From positions 11,375,703-11,439,702 of the forward strand of contig OZ038480.1 in NCBI GenBank assembly GCA_964036315.1: a DNA stretch of 64,000 bases, read 5' to 3'. Position numbers and translations under genes: made by a program. The notes under the pieces are model-generated. The model did not search any database and was not told the DNA's origin. It worked only from the letters and a program-made list of their open reading frames with translations. The DNA is from Acanthosepion esculentum (lineage: Eukaryota; Mollusca; Cephalopoda; Sepiida; Sepiidae). Of this stretch, positions 1 through 13,341 are shown piece after piece (position 1 is the stretch's first letter; every line of letters begins with the position of its first letter).

Positions 1-1115
1 TAAGACTATGGAATCCTCCACATTTGCCTGTCACCCCCCTATGGAAAAATGCACTCTTCCCCAAATAAACCTTTAACTAATCATCACTTTAATTTTCCAA
101 AACTCAATCCCCCATTGGTTAAAAGGACACTAAAATGTAGCAAGGTTGAGACAAACCTTTTTCCCGCGCAGCGCTCTGGAGCCTATTTGAAAACTCGAAA
201 ATCTATAAAAGGAATCGCTCGACTTAATTCAAGTCAGACAGACACTGAGTTTCGAGAGATACCAGCAGACCCCACGCGTGCCAACCTCTCAGCAACTCAA
301 CACAACTCGCACAACTATTGCCGCGTGAAGAAACTTAACTTAAAATTTACTAAAAAAGTGACATTATCACTACAAAACAGTAATTGTACATTAAATCAAC
401 TTTAGCCTATCAGTCAAAGGCGAACAACTCTTCATAACTTAAATCAACACTAACAGTTGTCAAACACATACACACTATCACTTGAACTTACACAATTGAC
501 AAATTTCCTTGCAGATATCAAAGTATTTTAATTCCACAAACTTAAACTATCAACCTTTACTCACTAAATTTCTGCATGGACAATCTTTGTAACCTTATCT
601 CACTTGCCACATTTAACAAGCAACTTATTATCATTTTGTGTATGTCAAATATATATATATATAAATTCACGTTATTGTTTAAATCTTTAATTACGTTGTT
701 TTCAGTAATTTCTTAAAGTGGAATTGTCTTTATATTTTTTGTTTGATTTATTTGTGGTGGATAAATGCATTATGATCACGCACATTCTTGGCCTAAAAAA
801 AAATCACCTTCTGATACATCTTACTCAGCATAGAGACTTCTACATTAATTTTTAAAAAATTGTCAGAACTTCCATGTTTTATTTAGGGAATTCTTTTCGG
901 CTTGAGCCTGTAAACAAAATCTTTCAGTACATCCCACAAGAAGTTGTGTTAGGTCTGATGGTCGTGATAGTCACTCAGTTACTCTACAACGTCCTGTCAA
1001 CCTCATTTCGAAATTAAGATTTTGCAATTCTAAAACGCGTAAACCATTTTAATCTTAAGCCGTCTTAATCTACTATGATTTATTTTTGTTCAGTAAAAGT
1101 TAATAAAAAGCAATA
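1..1115. other. Unassigned AT-rich sequence
   Basis: No gene or repeat family is recognised here. An open frame at 49-405 (118 codons, plus strand) has no motif I know, no start context and no splice-flanked structure, so I do not call it a gene. A short (TA)n run lies at 649-663. The GC-richer stretch at about 160-330 could be part of an old transposable element. Confidence 0.4.
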
Positions 1116-1380
1116 CAAGATTTTTCCAATTGTCATTTTATATCAATCTGTCTTGTCCACAGAATTGATCTGGGAATTTAACTGTATTGTCGACATGGAA
1201 AAAAGATTCTCTTACTATAAAGGTAATTTACATTAACCGGAAAAAAGGCTTGGACAGAAGCGTTTATCTTTTTAAATTTGGATTTTTAATGTAACTATAA
1301 CAACAGAGATTTCATTTTTGCCTTGAAAAAGTCGGAAGACGAAACGCGTCGGCAAAATCTAAGATTTTTCCAATTGTCAT
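1116..1380 (+). repeat. Penelope-like repeat unit with CGAAACG hairpin, copy 1
   Basis: This ~250-bp unit begins and ends with the same string (AAGATTTTTCCAATTGTCAT at 1116 and again near 1361), so it is a head-to-tail unit cut off by a microsatellite. The same unit occurs in reverse orientation at 20955-21275, where two copies of the border lie about 248 bp apart. Near its end is CCTTGAAAAAGTCGG followed by AGACGAAACGCGTC: a small GTC/GAC hairpin, then GAAA. Similar hairpins occur in Penelope-like retroelements, whose repeats carry hammerhead ribozymes (established knowledge). The assignment here is inference. Confidence 0.55.
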
Positions 1381-1384
1381 CATA

Positions 1385-1478
<94 letters not shown>
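1381..1478. repeat. Compound microsatellite (CTAT)n(CT)n(TA)n
   Basis: Three simple repeats follow without a break: CTAT units from 1386, CT units to about 1442, then TA units to 1478. The compound directly truncates the Penelope-like unit to its left. Confidence 0.95.
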
Positions 1479-1481
<3 letters not shown>

Positions 1482-1647
1482 TTGGATATATGTTAACTCT
1501 TTCATAATACTTGCATCACTTCACTTCTGCCTATCCTCCCTTTCTTTCTTCAACTTTCTTTCTGCATTGTACCCGACCCCCGACGCCTTTCCACTGCACA
1601 TACCTTGATTTATGCTACTTTATATATGCACACAGTTGCGACCGCTT

Positions 1648-4600
1648 TCATCTTTGCATATACATATACATATTCATCTTTTCACATACATATATATATA
1701 TTCATCTTTTCACATGCATATATATATTCATCTTTAAACATACATATATATATTCATCTTTACACATAAATATATATTCATCTTTTCACATACATATATA
1801 TATTCATCTTTACACATACATATATATTCATCATTACACATACATATATATATTCATCTTTACACATACATATATATTCATCTTTTCACATACATATATA
1901 TATTCATCTTTACACATACATAGATATTCATCTTTACACATACACATATATATTCATCTTTACACATACATATATATTCATCTTTTCACATACATATATA
2001 TATTCATCTTTACACATACATAGATATTCATCTTTACACATACACATATATATTCATCTTTACACATACATATATATTCATCATTACACATACATATATA
2101 TATTCATCTTTACACATACATATATATTCATCTTTTCACATACATATATATATTCATCTTTACACATACATAGATATTCATCTTTACACATACACATATA
2201 TATTCATCTTTACACATACATATATATTCATCTTTTCACATGCATATATATATTCATCTTTACACATACATAGATATTCATCTTTACACATACACATATA
2301 TATTCATCTTTACACATACATATATATTCATCATTACACATACATATATATATTCATCTTTACACATACATATATATTCATCTTTTCACATACATATATA
2401 TATTTATCTTTACACATACATAGATATTCATCTTTACACATACACATATATATTCATCTTTTCACATACATATATATATTCATCTTTACACATACATAGA
2501 TATTCATCTTTACACATACACATATATATTCATCTTTACACATACATATATATTCATCATTACACATACATATATATATTCATCTTTACACATACATATA
2601 TATTCATCTTTTCACATACATATATATATTCATCTTTACACATACATAGATATTCATCTTTACACATACACATATATATTCATCTTTACACATACATATA
2701 TATTCATCTTTTCACATACATATATATATTCATCTTTACACATACATAGATATTCATCTTTACACATACACATATATATTCATCTTTACACATACATATA
2801 TATTCATCATTACACATACATATATATATTCATCTTTACACATACATATATATTCATCTTTTCACATACATATATATATTTATCTTTACACATACATAGA
2901 TATTCATCTTTACACATACACATATATATTCATCTTTACACATACATATATATTCATCATTACACATACATATATATATTCATCTTTACACATACATATA
3001 TATTCATCTTTTCACATACATATATATATTTATCTTTACACATACATAGATATTCATCTTTACACATACACATATATATTCATCTTTACACATACATATA
3101 TATTCATCATTACACATACATATATATATTCATCTTTACACATACATATATATATTTATCTTTACACATACATAGATATTCATCTTTACACATACACATA
3201 TATATTCATCTTTACACATACATATATATTCATCATTACACATACATATATATATTCATCTTTTCACATACATATATATATTTATCTTTACACATACATA
3301 TATATTCATCTTTTCACATACATATATATTCATCTTTACACATACATATATATATTCATCTTTTCACATACATATATATTCATCTTTTCACATACATATA
3401 TATTCATCTTTTCCCATACATATATATATTCATCTTTACACATACATATATATTCATCTTTACACATACATATATATATTCATCTTTACACATACATATA
3501 TATTCATCTTTACACATACATATATATTCATCTTTTCACATGCATATATATTCATCTTTACACATACATATATATTCATCTTTTCACATACATATATATA
3601 TTCATCTTTACACATACATATATATTCATCTTTACACATACATATATATATTCATCTTTACACATACATATATATTCATCTTTTCACATACATATATATA
3701 TTCATCTTTTCACATACATATGTATTCATCTTTACACATACATATATATTCATCTTTTCACATACATATATATATATTCATCTTTTCACATACATATATA
3801 TTCATCTTTACACATACATATATATTCATCTTTACACATACATATATATTCATCTTTTCACATACATATATATATTCATCTTTTCACGTACATATATATT
3901 CATCTTTTCACATACATATATATATTCATCTTTTCACATGCATATTCATCTTTACACATACATATATATTCATCTTTTCACATACATATATATTTTCATC
4001 TTTTCACATACATATATATTCATCTTTACACATACATATATATATTCATCTTTTCACATACATATATATTCATCTTTTCACATACATATATATTCATCTT
4101 TTCCCATACATATATATATTCATCTTTTCACATACATATATATTCATCTTTTCACATACATATATATATTCATCTTTACACATACATATTCATCTTTACA
4201 CATACATATATATATTTATCTTTACACATACATATATATTCATCTTTACACATACATATATATTCATCTTTTCACATACATATATATATTTTCATCTTTT
4301 CACATACATATATATATTCATCTTTACACATACATAGATATTCATCTTTACACATACATATATATATTCATCTTTACACGTACATATATATTCATCTTTT
4401 CACATACATATATATATTCATCTTTACACATACATAAATATTCATCTTTTCACATACACATATATATTCATCTTTTCACATACATATATATTCATCTTTA
4501 CACATACATATATATTCATCTTTTCACATACATATATATATTCATCTTTTCACATACATATATATATTCATCTTTTCACATAAATATATATTCATCTTTT

Positions 4601-7600
4601 CACATACATATATATTCATCTTTTCACATACATATATATATTCTTCTTTACACATACATATATATATTCATCTTTTCACATACATATATATATATTCATC
4701 TTTTCACATACATATATATTCATCTTTACACATACATATATATTCATCTTTAAACATACATATATATTCATCTTTTCACATACATATATATATTCATCTT
4801 TTCACGTACATATATATTCATCTTTTCACATACATATATATATTCATCTTTTCACATACATATTCATCTTTACACATACATATATATTCATCTTTTCACA
4901 TACATATATATATTCATCTTTTCACATACATATATATTCATCTTTACACATACATATATATATTCATCTTTTCACATACATATATATTCATCTTTTCACA
5001 TACATATATATTCATCTTTTCCCATACATATATATATTCATCTTTTCACATACATATATATTCATCTTTTCACATACATATATATATTCATCTTTACACA
5101 TACATAGATATTCATCTTTACACATACACATATATATTCATCTTTACACATACATATATATTCATCTTTTCACATACATATATATATTCATCTTTACACA
5201 TACATAGATATTCATCTTTACACATACACATATATATTCATCTTTACACATACATATATATTCATCATTACACATACATATATATATTCATCTTTACACA
5301 TACATATATATATTTATCTTTACACATACATAGATATTCATCTTTACACATACACATATATATTCATCTTTACACATACATATATATTCATCATTACACA
5401 TACATATATATATTCATCTTTTCACATACATATATATATTTATCTTTACACATACATATATATTCATCTTTTCACATACATATATATTCATCTTTACACA
5501 TACATATATATATTCATCTTTTCACATACATATATATTCATCTTTTCACATACATATATATTCATCTTTTCCCATACATATATATATTCATCTTTACACA
5601 TACATATATATTCATCTTTACACATACATATATATATTCATCTTTACACATACATATATATTCATCTTTACACATACATATATATTCATCTTTTCACATG
5701 CATATATATTCATCTTTACACATACATATATATTCATCTTTTCACATACATATATATATTCATCTTTACACATACATATATATTCATCTTTACACATACA
5801 TATATATATTCATCTTTACACATACATATATATTCATCTTTTCACATACATATATATATTCATCTTTTCACATACATATGTATTCATCTTTACACATACA
5901 TATATATTCATCTTTTCACATACATATATATATATTCATCTTTTCACATACATATATATTCATCTTTACACATACATATATATTCATCTTTACACATACA
6001 TATATATTCATCTTTTCACATACATATATATATTCATCTTTTCACGTACATATATATTCATCTTTTCACATACATATATATATTCATCTTTTCACATGCA
6101 TATTCATCTTTACACATACATATATATTCATCTTTTCACATACATATATATTTTCATCTTTTCACATACATATATATTCATCTTTACACATACATATATA
6201 TATTCATCTTTTCACATACATATATATTCATCTTTTCACATACATATATATTCATCTTTTCCCATACATATATATATTCATCTTTTCACATACATATATA
6301 TTCATCTTTTCACATACATATATATATTCATCTTTACACATACATATTCATCTTTACACATACATATATATATTTATCTTTACACATACATATATATTCA
6401 TATTTACACATACATATATATTCATCTTTTCACATACATATATATATTTTCATCTTTTCACATACATATATATATTCATCTTTACACATACATAGATATT
6501 CATCTTTACACATACATATATATATTCATCTTTACACGTACATATATATTCATCTTTTCACATACATATATATATTCATCTTTACACATACATAAATATT
6601 CATCTTTTCACATACACATATATATTCATCTTTTCACATACATATATATTCATCTTTACACATACATATATATTCATCTTTTGACATACATATATATATT
6701 CATCTTTTCACATACATATATATATTCATCTTTTCACATAAATATATATTCATCTTTTCACATACATATATATTCATCTTTTCACATACATATATATATT
6801 CTTCTTTACACATACATATATATATTCATCTTTTCACATACATATATATATATTCATCTTTTCACATACATATATATTCATCTTTACACATACATATATA
6901 TTCATCTTTACACATACATATATATTCATCTTTTCACATACATATATATATTCATCTTTTCACGTACATATATATTCATCTTTTCACATACATATATATA
7001 TTCATCTTTTCACATACATATTCATCTTTACACATACATATATATTCATCTTTTCACATACATATATATATTCATCTTTTCACATACATATATATTCATC
7101 TTTACACATACATATATATATTCATCTTTTCACATACATATATATTCATCTTTTCACATACATATATATTCATCTTTTCCCATACATATATATATTCATC
7201 TTTTCACATACATATATATTCATCTTTTCACATACATATATATATTCATCTTTACACATACATATTCATCTTTACACATACATATATATATTTATCTTTA
7301 CACATACATATATATTCATCTTTACACATACATATATATTCATCTTTTCACATACATATATATATTTTCATCTTTTCACATACATATATATATTCATCTT
7401 TACACATACATAGATATTCATCTTTACACATACATATATATATTCATCTTTACACGTACATATATATTCATCTTTTCACATACATATATATATTCATCTT
7501 TACACATACATAAATATTCATCTTTTCACATACACATATATATTCATCTTTTCACATACATATATATTCATCTTTACACATACATATATATTCATCTTTT

Positions 7601-7785
7601 CACATACATATATATATTCATCTTTTCACATACATATATATATTCATCTTTTCACATAAATATATATTCATCTTTTCACATACATATATATTCATCTTTT
7701 CACATACATATATATATTCTTCTTTACACATACATATATATATTCATCTTTACACATACATATATATATTCATCTTTTCATAAAC
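1648..7785. repeat. 6.1-kb satellite of 24-26-bp monomers with nested duplications
   Basis: About 245 monomers of the type TATATTCATCTTTACACATA are arranged head to tail. They vary mainly at CTTTACAC/CTTTTCAC, CATCTT/CATCAT, TAGATA/TATATA and in the number of TA steps. Above the monomer there is clear long-range structure. The block from about 3000 to 5100 reappears 2158 bp further on (about 5158-7258) with very few changes. Within this, an offset of 918 bp also matches (about 6000-6830 against 6918-7748). The left third (1.65-3.3 kb) instead carries a ~95-150-bp higher-order pattern marked by TAGATA variants. Long frames here read as HIYIHLYTYIYI and are by-products of the repeat. Sharp edges lie at about 1648 and 7785. 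Confidence 0.97.
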
Positions 7786-7789
7786 ACAT

Positions 7790-8965
7790 AGGCAATGTTA
7801 GGCACACATGTTTCATTGCGTACCATTACCAAGTACATCTTGATTGTCTTTGCATGTTGTGATAATGTCTTCAGTCATCGTTCCACTGTTAAGGCTTAAC
7901 CTAAAAAGGTACCCAGCAGAATAATTATGAGAATATATTATCCCACATTTCTACGCCGAAGGTGTCTTGAAGAGAATAATCGATTTAAAGACAAAAAGAA
8001 ATAATTCACTTGACACCTCACCGATACGATCGACCCGTTGTCTGTCATATTCGGTTGTCTACACTAACAATGTCAGGATATTTCAGAGATAAATATTTCT
8101 TCTTCGGTTTAAAAATCTGCCTTCTTTGACGACTCTTTTGTCGTGTGATTTCGTTTTGGTGTGCCTGCTCTTATCAATCTCAACATCAGACCGAATGTTG
8201 GGAGGTGCTAACTTTCCTTCATTGTCATCAGCCACTTATTATCTCTTCTCCATGTACCGACGATGTCAGAATATTTGGACGTTTTAAAGAGAAAAAAATC
8301 GTTTACTTACTTTTTATGAAGAACGTTACCTGACCTACTGCGAAAATGAGTGTTGCCTATTTCATACCAGCACCAGAAGTCGGTGGACGAGTCCTGGCAT
8401 TGAATACCCTTCTTGTTAAGAATATTGACGCAACAAAATCTTCCTACCCCGACAACTATGGTAAGATTATCATGGCCTCTATAATCTTAATAATCCTTAG
8501 GAACTTGATGAATTTCCAATCAGATATGAAAATCAAAACACAGATAGACAGAACAAATTAAGGCAAGACATTCTTCTTCTCCCTATACCATACTTATCTA
8601 AAATTAATATAATAAAAAACATTGACAATTTAAAATTGTCAAAACTTAAAAGTTGTTTAGAATTTGATAAATTTAAAATGTCATTTGTCATCGGTGTAAC
8701 GGTTATCAATGCAAATTCCGACCGAGGTTGCTTCTGTTTAATTAACACTAATGCCCCTGAAAAAGGCATGAGTCCACCTCTCCCTGCATCTTATATATAT
8801 ATATATATATGCGTAGTAAAAGGAGATGTGAAGTAGAATAACAGTTCTCAACATAGAAAACGAAATCGTCAAACTGTGTTCAAATTCCGGTTGAAGTTGC
8901 TTCTGACCTTTTGTTTTTTAAAAAAAGGCATGCATTTACCTTTCCCTGAATCCTGCTATATGATT
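7790..8965. other. Unassigned sequence
   Basis: No recognisable gene. Two short related stretches (about 8068-8095 and 8260-8290, both with AATGTCAG/GATGTCAG followed by ATATTT) suggest an old local duplication. A short (TA)n lies at 8792-8810. Open frames of 60-80 codons on both strands lack motifs. Confidence 0.4.
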
Positions 8966-8974
8966 AAATGGAGG

Positions 8975-9130
8975 TTAGCTTCACTTTCCTTGGTAAAGGG
9001 GAGAAAATAGGTTTGCCTATTGTCCGGTTCATGCTCCTGGCTGGTCTTTTGAACAGGAGTAAAGGTTTATCCATTATTCCCTGTTTAGGGTTGGGTTTTC
9101 GGTTCCTTCTAAAGTCTTCTTATTCTTTTT
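8975..9130 (+). repeat. Dispersed repeat R1, copy 1
   Basis: Shares an ordered series of blocks with 33690-33870 and 52640-52865: AGGTTTGCCTAT, CCGGTTCA, CTCCT, GGTTTAT, CCTGTTTAGG, then GGTTCCTTCTAAAG. All three are on the same strand. No coding capacity is seen and the family is not recognised. It could be a SINE or the untranslated tail of a LINE. Confidence 0.7.
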
Positions 9131-9520
9131 CACTCCTTATAGCCCCTTGCGTCTTAGTGGCATTATCGTCTTGCTTGAGGCGAAAGATTAAAAAAAATCT
9201 CTCTTCAATATTAGAAAGAACTATAACATTTAGTAGACTTAATTTTCGAAAAAAATACTGTTAATAATATGATTTTTATAAATTTTAACTGAGAATAAAT
9301 CTGTTTGGTCCATGAAAGTCAAATGTTTCTTTTATCAAAGCCGATAGTTTTATCATTACCGTTAGTATTTGCAATTATTTTCCCAGTGATTCATGGTACT
9401 ATAAATATTAGTCAATTTTACTACGCTATATTGTTTTAACTGAAAAATATATTGTGTCTCATGGGAGGAGGAACGCTAAATTAAACGCAGATTCAAAGCT
9501 CAAATTTAACATAAACTTAA

Positions 9521-9794
9521 CCCTAGAACACTAACCATCAATTAAAGTTACACCACTACTAACCATGGGTATATCATACCTGATTTTGAACCCCCCCCAC
9601 CACCAAAAAACAAACATTAAATATAAATCTTTATTTGAAATATTTTACATGGCACTTCAAAGTTTGTACTTTGAGTTAACATTAATAGGAACTGAAAAAC
9701 ATTATTTAGGTAAGAAAATCAGGTACTGAAAATTGTAATTAAATATAGGAAAATTTGCGCTGGGTACTATATACCCATGGTTAGTGTTCTAGGG
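9521..9794. mobile_element. piggyBac-type MITE
   Basis: A 274-bp element bounded by perfect 18-bp terminal inverted repeats (CCCTAGAACACTAACCAT, with its reverse complement at 9777-9794). TTAA is present on both sides (9517-9520 and 9795-9798). TTAA duplication and CCCTAG-type ends are diagnostic of piggyBac elements (established). A second inner copy of ACCATGGGTATAT lies just inside each end. There is no transposase, so it is a non-autonomous derivative. Undamaged ends suggest fairly recent movement. Confidence 0.9.
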
Positions 9795-9987
9795 TTAATA
9801 TAATAGTGGGGTGTAAATACAGAATGTATAGTGCTGGTAGGGGGCTATAAAAAAAGGTAAGATTAAAATTTAAAAGAGGAACGCCGGGTAACTCGATAAG
9901 TAATAATAGACGTTAATATGGTTAAAGGGAGGTAATCAATATATAACCTAAAATATGGGAAGTGCATGTGATATTTGGATAATATAT

Positions 9988-10790
9988 TTATCCAGAATTA
10001 AAATATTTTAAGAGAAATTTCTTTCTGTATTTACAAGCTAACATTAGTTCATTCATCCTCAAAAATATTAATGACTGAAATCTACTTAATATACGAAATG
10101 AACTAATGTTGGCATCAGGAAGATCATTGATAATAATTAGGAACAAATTAGGTCCGAGGATAGATCCCTTGGAGACATCCGCATTTACATACAAAGATCT
10201 AGAGGAGTAGCCGTTTAAGATAACCTTCATTTTACAATTTGATAAGAAAGATTGAATCAAATAGAAAAATCGACCTGAAACATTCAAACCCTTCAACTTA
10301 TGAAGAAGTCTAACACACCAAATTCTTTCAAACAACTTCGAGATATCTAAGACAGTAGCATGAGCTTCACAATTGACAGTCTTTCAGCAATAACTGTTAA
10401 CACATCAGCAGTTGACCTAGAGAAGTGAAAGTCGTATTATCTGTCTGTTAGAAGACCCTGTGAGGTGAGATGCTTAAACAATTCTGAACTGATTAGAGTT
10501 TGTAGCAAAAAGAGGTAGAACACTAATAGTCGATAGTTCGAAAGACCAGACAGTTCGCCCGAGTTTTTAAAACAGGAATTAAAGAAGATTTTCAGCAAGC
10601 TGGAAAGCAAGAAGCGGCAAGGCATATATTGTATGGCTTAGATAGAACAGAAGCACATTTCTTTAAGATAATTTCAGGAATACCATCGACTCTACTTGCT
10701 TTGGGAAGATCAAGTTTAGAGATAACGGCAAAACCCATGGACAAAGTGATGTGCATGTCAAACAGGAGAGACTCAGTCCTAAGTGTAAAG
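9988..10790 (-). pseudogene. LINE reverse transcriptase, decayed (jockey/CR1-like)
   Basis: Three pieces of one reverse transcriptase lie in order on the minus strand but in different frames. About 10790-10630 reads KLDLPKASRVDGIPEIILKK, the usual L.K....DGIP block. 10625-10437 reads FKNSGELSGLSNYRLL, then a SQGLLTDR block. 10335-9988 reads a degraded AFDRVWH-type block (FERIWCVRLLHKLK), then VSGRFFYLIQSFLSN and VSKGSILGPNLFLIIINDLP, matching the conserved QGSVLGPLLF.YINDLP region. The YADD part is not seen downstream. It is broken by frameshifts and stops and so is not functional. Confidence 0.85.
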
Positions 10791-10825
10791 ATACTGAATT
10801 GGAAAAGAATTTACGAGCAAAGCAT

Positions 10826-11190
10826 TCAGTATCTGTCTATATTTCTGAGATGAGGTATTACTTAGACTATTTACATTATTCGGTCTATGGTCCTAATCTG
10901 TGTCGCCATATTTATTACAACGTTTCGGCCTTTCAGTATCTGTATATATTTCTGAGATCAGGTATTATGTACATTATTTACATTATTCGGACTATTGTCC
11001 TCATCTTTGTCGCCATATTTATTACAACGTTTCGGCCCTTTAGTATCTGTCTATATTTCTGAGACGTGGTATTATGGTCACTATTTACATTATTCGGACT
11101 ATTGTCCTCATCTTTGTCGCCATATTTATCACAACGTTTCGGTCGTTGTACGCTCCGACCTTCTTCAGGTGGTTGGAATGTCGAACTGAA
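10826..11190 (-). repeat. ~106-bp tandem repeat array ending in a hammerhead-like motif, copy 1
   Basis: Three units start near 10828, 10937 and 11043 (spacing 109 and 106 bp). Each contains TATTTCTGAGAT, ATTATTCGGACTATTGTCC, TTTGTCGCCATATTTAT and ACAACGTTTCGG. The same array is at 17705-18056. On the minus strand the last element of each unit reads CCGAAACGTTGT. In the outer unit this is preceded by a full CTGAAGA-stem-GAAA structure (11120-11168). Internal units hold a shortened form such as CTGAAAGGCCGAAACG. Tandem units with one ribozyme-like hairpin each are typical of the terminal repeats of Penelope-like elements. That origin is inference. Confidence 0.8.
11120..11168 (-). ncRNA. Hammerhead-like ribozyme motif
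   Basis: On the minus strand CTGAAGA (11162-11168) is followed by A, the stem GGTCG (11156-11160), a 10-nt loop (11146-11155), CGACC (11141-11145), GAAA (11137-11140) and CGTTGTGATAAA. This is the CUGANGA-stem II-GAAA order of a hammerhead core. Against a functional ribozyme: one extra A sits between the core and stem II, and I see no clear GUH cleavage site with a matching stem III. It is probably a relic or a permuted form. Confidence 0.45.
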
Positions 11191-11774
11191 CCCTTTATTT
11201 CGCTCACTGGGGTAGACTGTTAAAGTTCCACGTGCCATGTCTAATGGATGTCAGTTATCAGTTTTCTCCTGTTAATGCCCCTCTAACTAACGCATTTATC
11301 CACTGTGCCATGTGTCCTTGAACCAAAGATGCAGTGACAGGACCCAGAGAGTGTGAATTCAATACCCGGCTAAGGCAGTGGAGAACTTTCAGAGGGGAAT
11401 TAACAGGAGATAACTGACATACGAGGGTAGCTTCAATAAAATGGGGTGATTTGGAACAGGTCTTCGAAACTAAAAAACTAAAACGAGAAATAAATGCACA
11501 TCAATGTTTTAGCAAAATGTTTTAAGAAACTCGAAAATATTTCTATGAAGTCTTGTCGATATTAAAATATAAATAAAATACCCTTCATTGGCCAACAATG
11601 TCGTCTCAGTTCTTCCTTTTCATGTCAATTATATTTTCCATTGGTTACGCGTTCAAATTGTGGTTCGCTCATTTTAATCTTATGTTTATAGAGATTTAGT
11701 GGATCATGGGGTGAAGATGTGAAGAGATATCAGAAGGTTAAAATTTCCTTCTAGCCGGTCCAGCTACATGGGAA
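11191..11774. other. Unassigned sequence
   Basis: Nothing recognisable as coding. It lies between the ~106-bp array and an LTR-like repeat and is probably transposon-derived. Confidence 0.35.
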
Positions 11775-11820
11775 TGTTGGAATTTAATTAAGTCCAAAGA
11801 AGACGAAGAAAACAAACAAG

Positions 11821-11878
<58 letters not shown>

Positions 11879-12211
11879 GTAAACAAATATATATTAATAA
11901 CAAGTTAAACAAAGACATGGACAGTTACATAGAGTTTGTATTGGAGAGATAATGTGTGTGTGTTGTGAGTGTTCGTACGTACGTGTATTGTTCTTAGCGC
12001 GTTTCCAGAATTTGGGAAACGCTGTATCTGTGAGAGGTCACGATTTGGTATTTGTTGAAAAGAGAGATTTACCTCACCTCCACGCGAGGTGGCGACCCAA
12101 GGCCTAAGTGGAAAAGAGACAGTGAGGCGAAGGGTCAGCCAGTATTTATAGCCAGGGGAGAGAGACCCCTGTTGAAGGATTAAGGAACTGAGGAGGAGCT
12201 AACTCCGACAA
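11775..12211 (-). mobile_element. Solo-LTR-like repeat, copy 1
   Basis: Read on the minus strand it starts TGTCGGAGTTA. It then has a promoter-like GGCTATAAATACTGG (about 12139-12155), an imperfect hairpin (GCGTTTCC...GGGAAACGC), a long (TA)n block (11825-11877) and ends near CCAACA. A second diverged copy lies at 13230-13640, with the TATA motif, hairpin and (TA)n in the same relative places. TG...CA ends and an internal TATA box suggest an LTR. I did not find a matching target-site duplication or an internal coding region, so a long SINE-like element remains possible. Confidence 0.5.
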
Positions 12212-12615
12212 GATTAAAGAAATATCGCCTTGTTGAAATTATCTCTCATTTTCTTACACCCGTAATTTATGCGTGAAATCTTTGGTTGCCACTGCTTTTA
12301 ATCTAACTTGGGGCAGTTACAGCAACGTATGGTGACTTCCCGACATCATTCGAACTTGTATCAACCGTAAGAAAGTAATAATCTGGAAGCCAGCCACACG
12401 TTTTCCTCTACATACAAGTCCCAGTGAGAGCAAAAATTGAAAACTTATTGGTTTGCGATCCGTGTTATGAATCGAACCTATCGATCGGTAAAGGAAAATC
12501 AGTAAAGGAAAATCGATCGGTAACATAATGAAAACCGCCATATTAACTTGTATAGGACCGTGTGTGTTTGCGTGTTGTTGTATTAGAAACATGTGTGTAA
12601 CTCCTGGTTGAATAT
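12212..12615. other. Unassigned sequence
   Basis: No gene recognised. A local duplication (ATCGATCGGTAA and GTAAAGGAAAATC near 12481-12525) is the only structure seen. The minus-strand frame at 12317-12592 has no motif. Confidence 0.35.
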
Positions 12616-13195
12616 TAGGTTTAGTTTGGTTTATTTTGTTTTACGGCATATCAATCTCAATGGGTTATTTAATGCCGACAAGATTTTTATTGCTGGTAAT
12701 ATTTTGTTTTATCAAAAATCTATTTCTGGTAATAATTTTTTCCTTCAAAAATGTATTGCTGGTAATATATATATTTTTTTAAATGTATAGCTGGTAATAT
12801 TTTTTTCAAAAAATATATTGCTGGTAATATTTTTTTTCCAAAACGTATTGTTGGTAATAGTTTTTTTTCTTCAAAAGTTTATTGTTGATAATAATTTTTT
12901 ACAAAGTTTTTCTTGTATTAAAACCTATTTTTACACTTTCATAGTGTTTTTTCCCCAGTTTCAGGGTTAACTATTTGCCCATAGTTGGGACTCTAACAGG
13001 TGCTACCACCCCGGGTCAGGGTTGACCTGGGAACACCAGCAATTAAGAGGTGGTTCCACGCTCCTCAAAACCTTCTGATCAGAGGCCTTGCTGCTGGATG
13101 TAGTTTATCGTCTTACCCAGGACGTGGATGTAGTTTAACGTCTTACCCAGAACGCGGATGTGGTTTGTCGTCATACCCGGGACGGGGTAGAATAT
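12616..13195 (+). repeat. Dispersed repeat R2, long copy
   Basis: It begins GGTTTATTTTGTTTTACGGC, then ATATCAATCTCAATGGGTTA and TTAATGCCGACA. A stretch of imperfect ~30-bp units follows (TATTGCTGGTAATATTTTTT). A GC-richer 3' part ends it (TTAACTATTTGCCCATAGTT, then ACCCCGGGTCAGG and CTTCTGATCAGAGG). The near-complete reverse copy is at 56755-57245. Shorter copies are at 24155-24310, 49560-49640 and 49672-49765. No coding sequence is seen and the family is unknown to me. Confidence 0.8.
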
Positions 13196-13229
13196 TAAAA
13201 GGTCAAACTGCAAGAAAATGGCCGGGCCG

Positions 13230-13271
13230 GACTTGAATTAAGTCCAACTGAAGATAAAGAAGACAAACAAA

Positions 13272-13341
<70 letters not shown>

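Noticed and set aside
49..405. 118-codon frame at the window start
   Set aside because: No recognisable motif or repeat partner. It could be chance in DNA of moderate GC content.
1511..7862. Long frames (up to 588 codons) of HIYIHLYTYIYI-type sequence
   Set aside because: They run entirely through the 24-26-bp satellite. The composition follows the repeat and there is no start context or domain.
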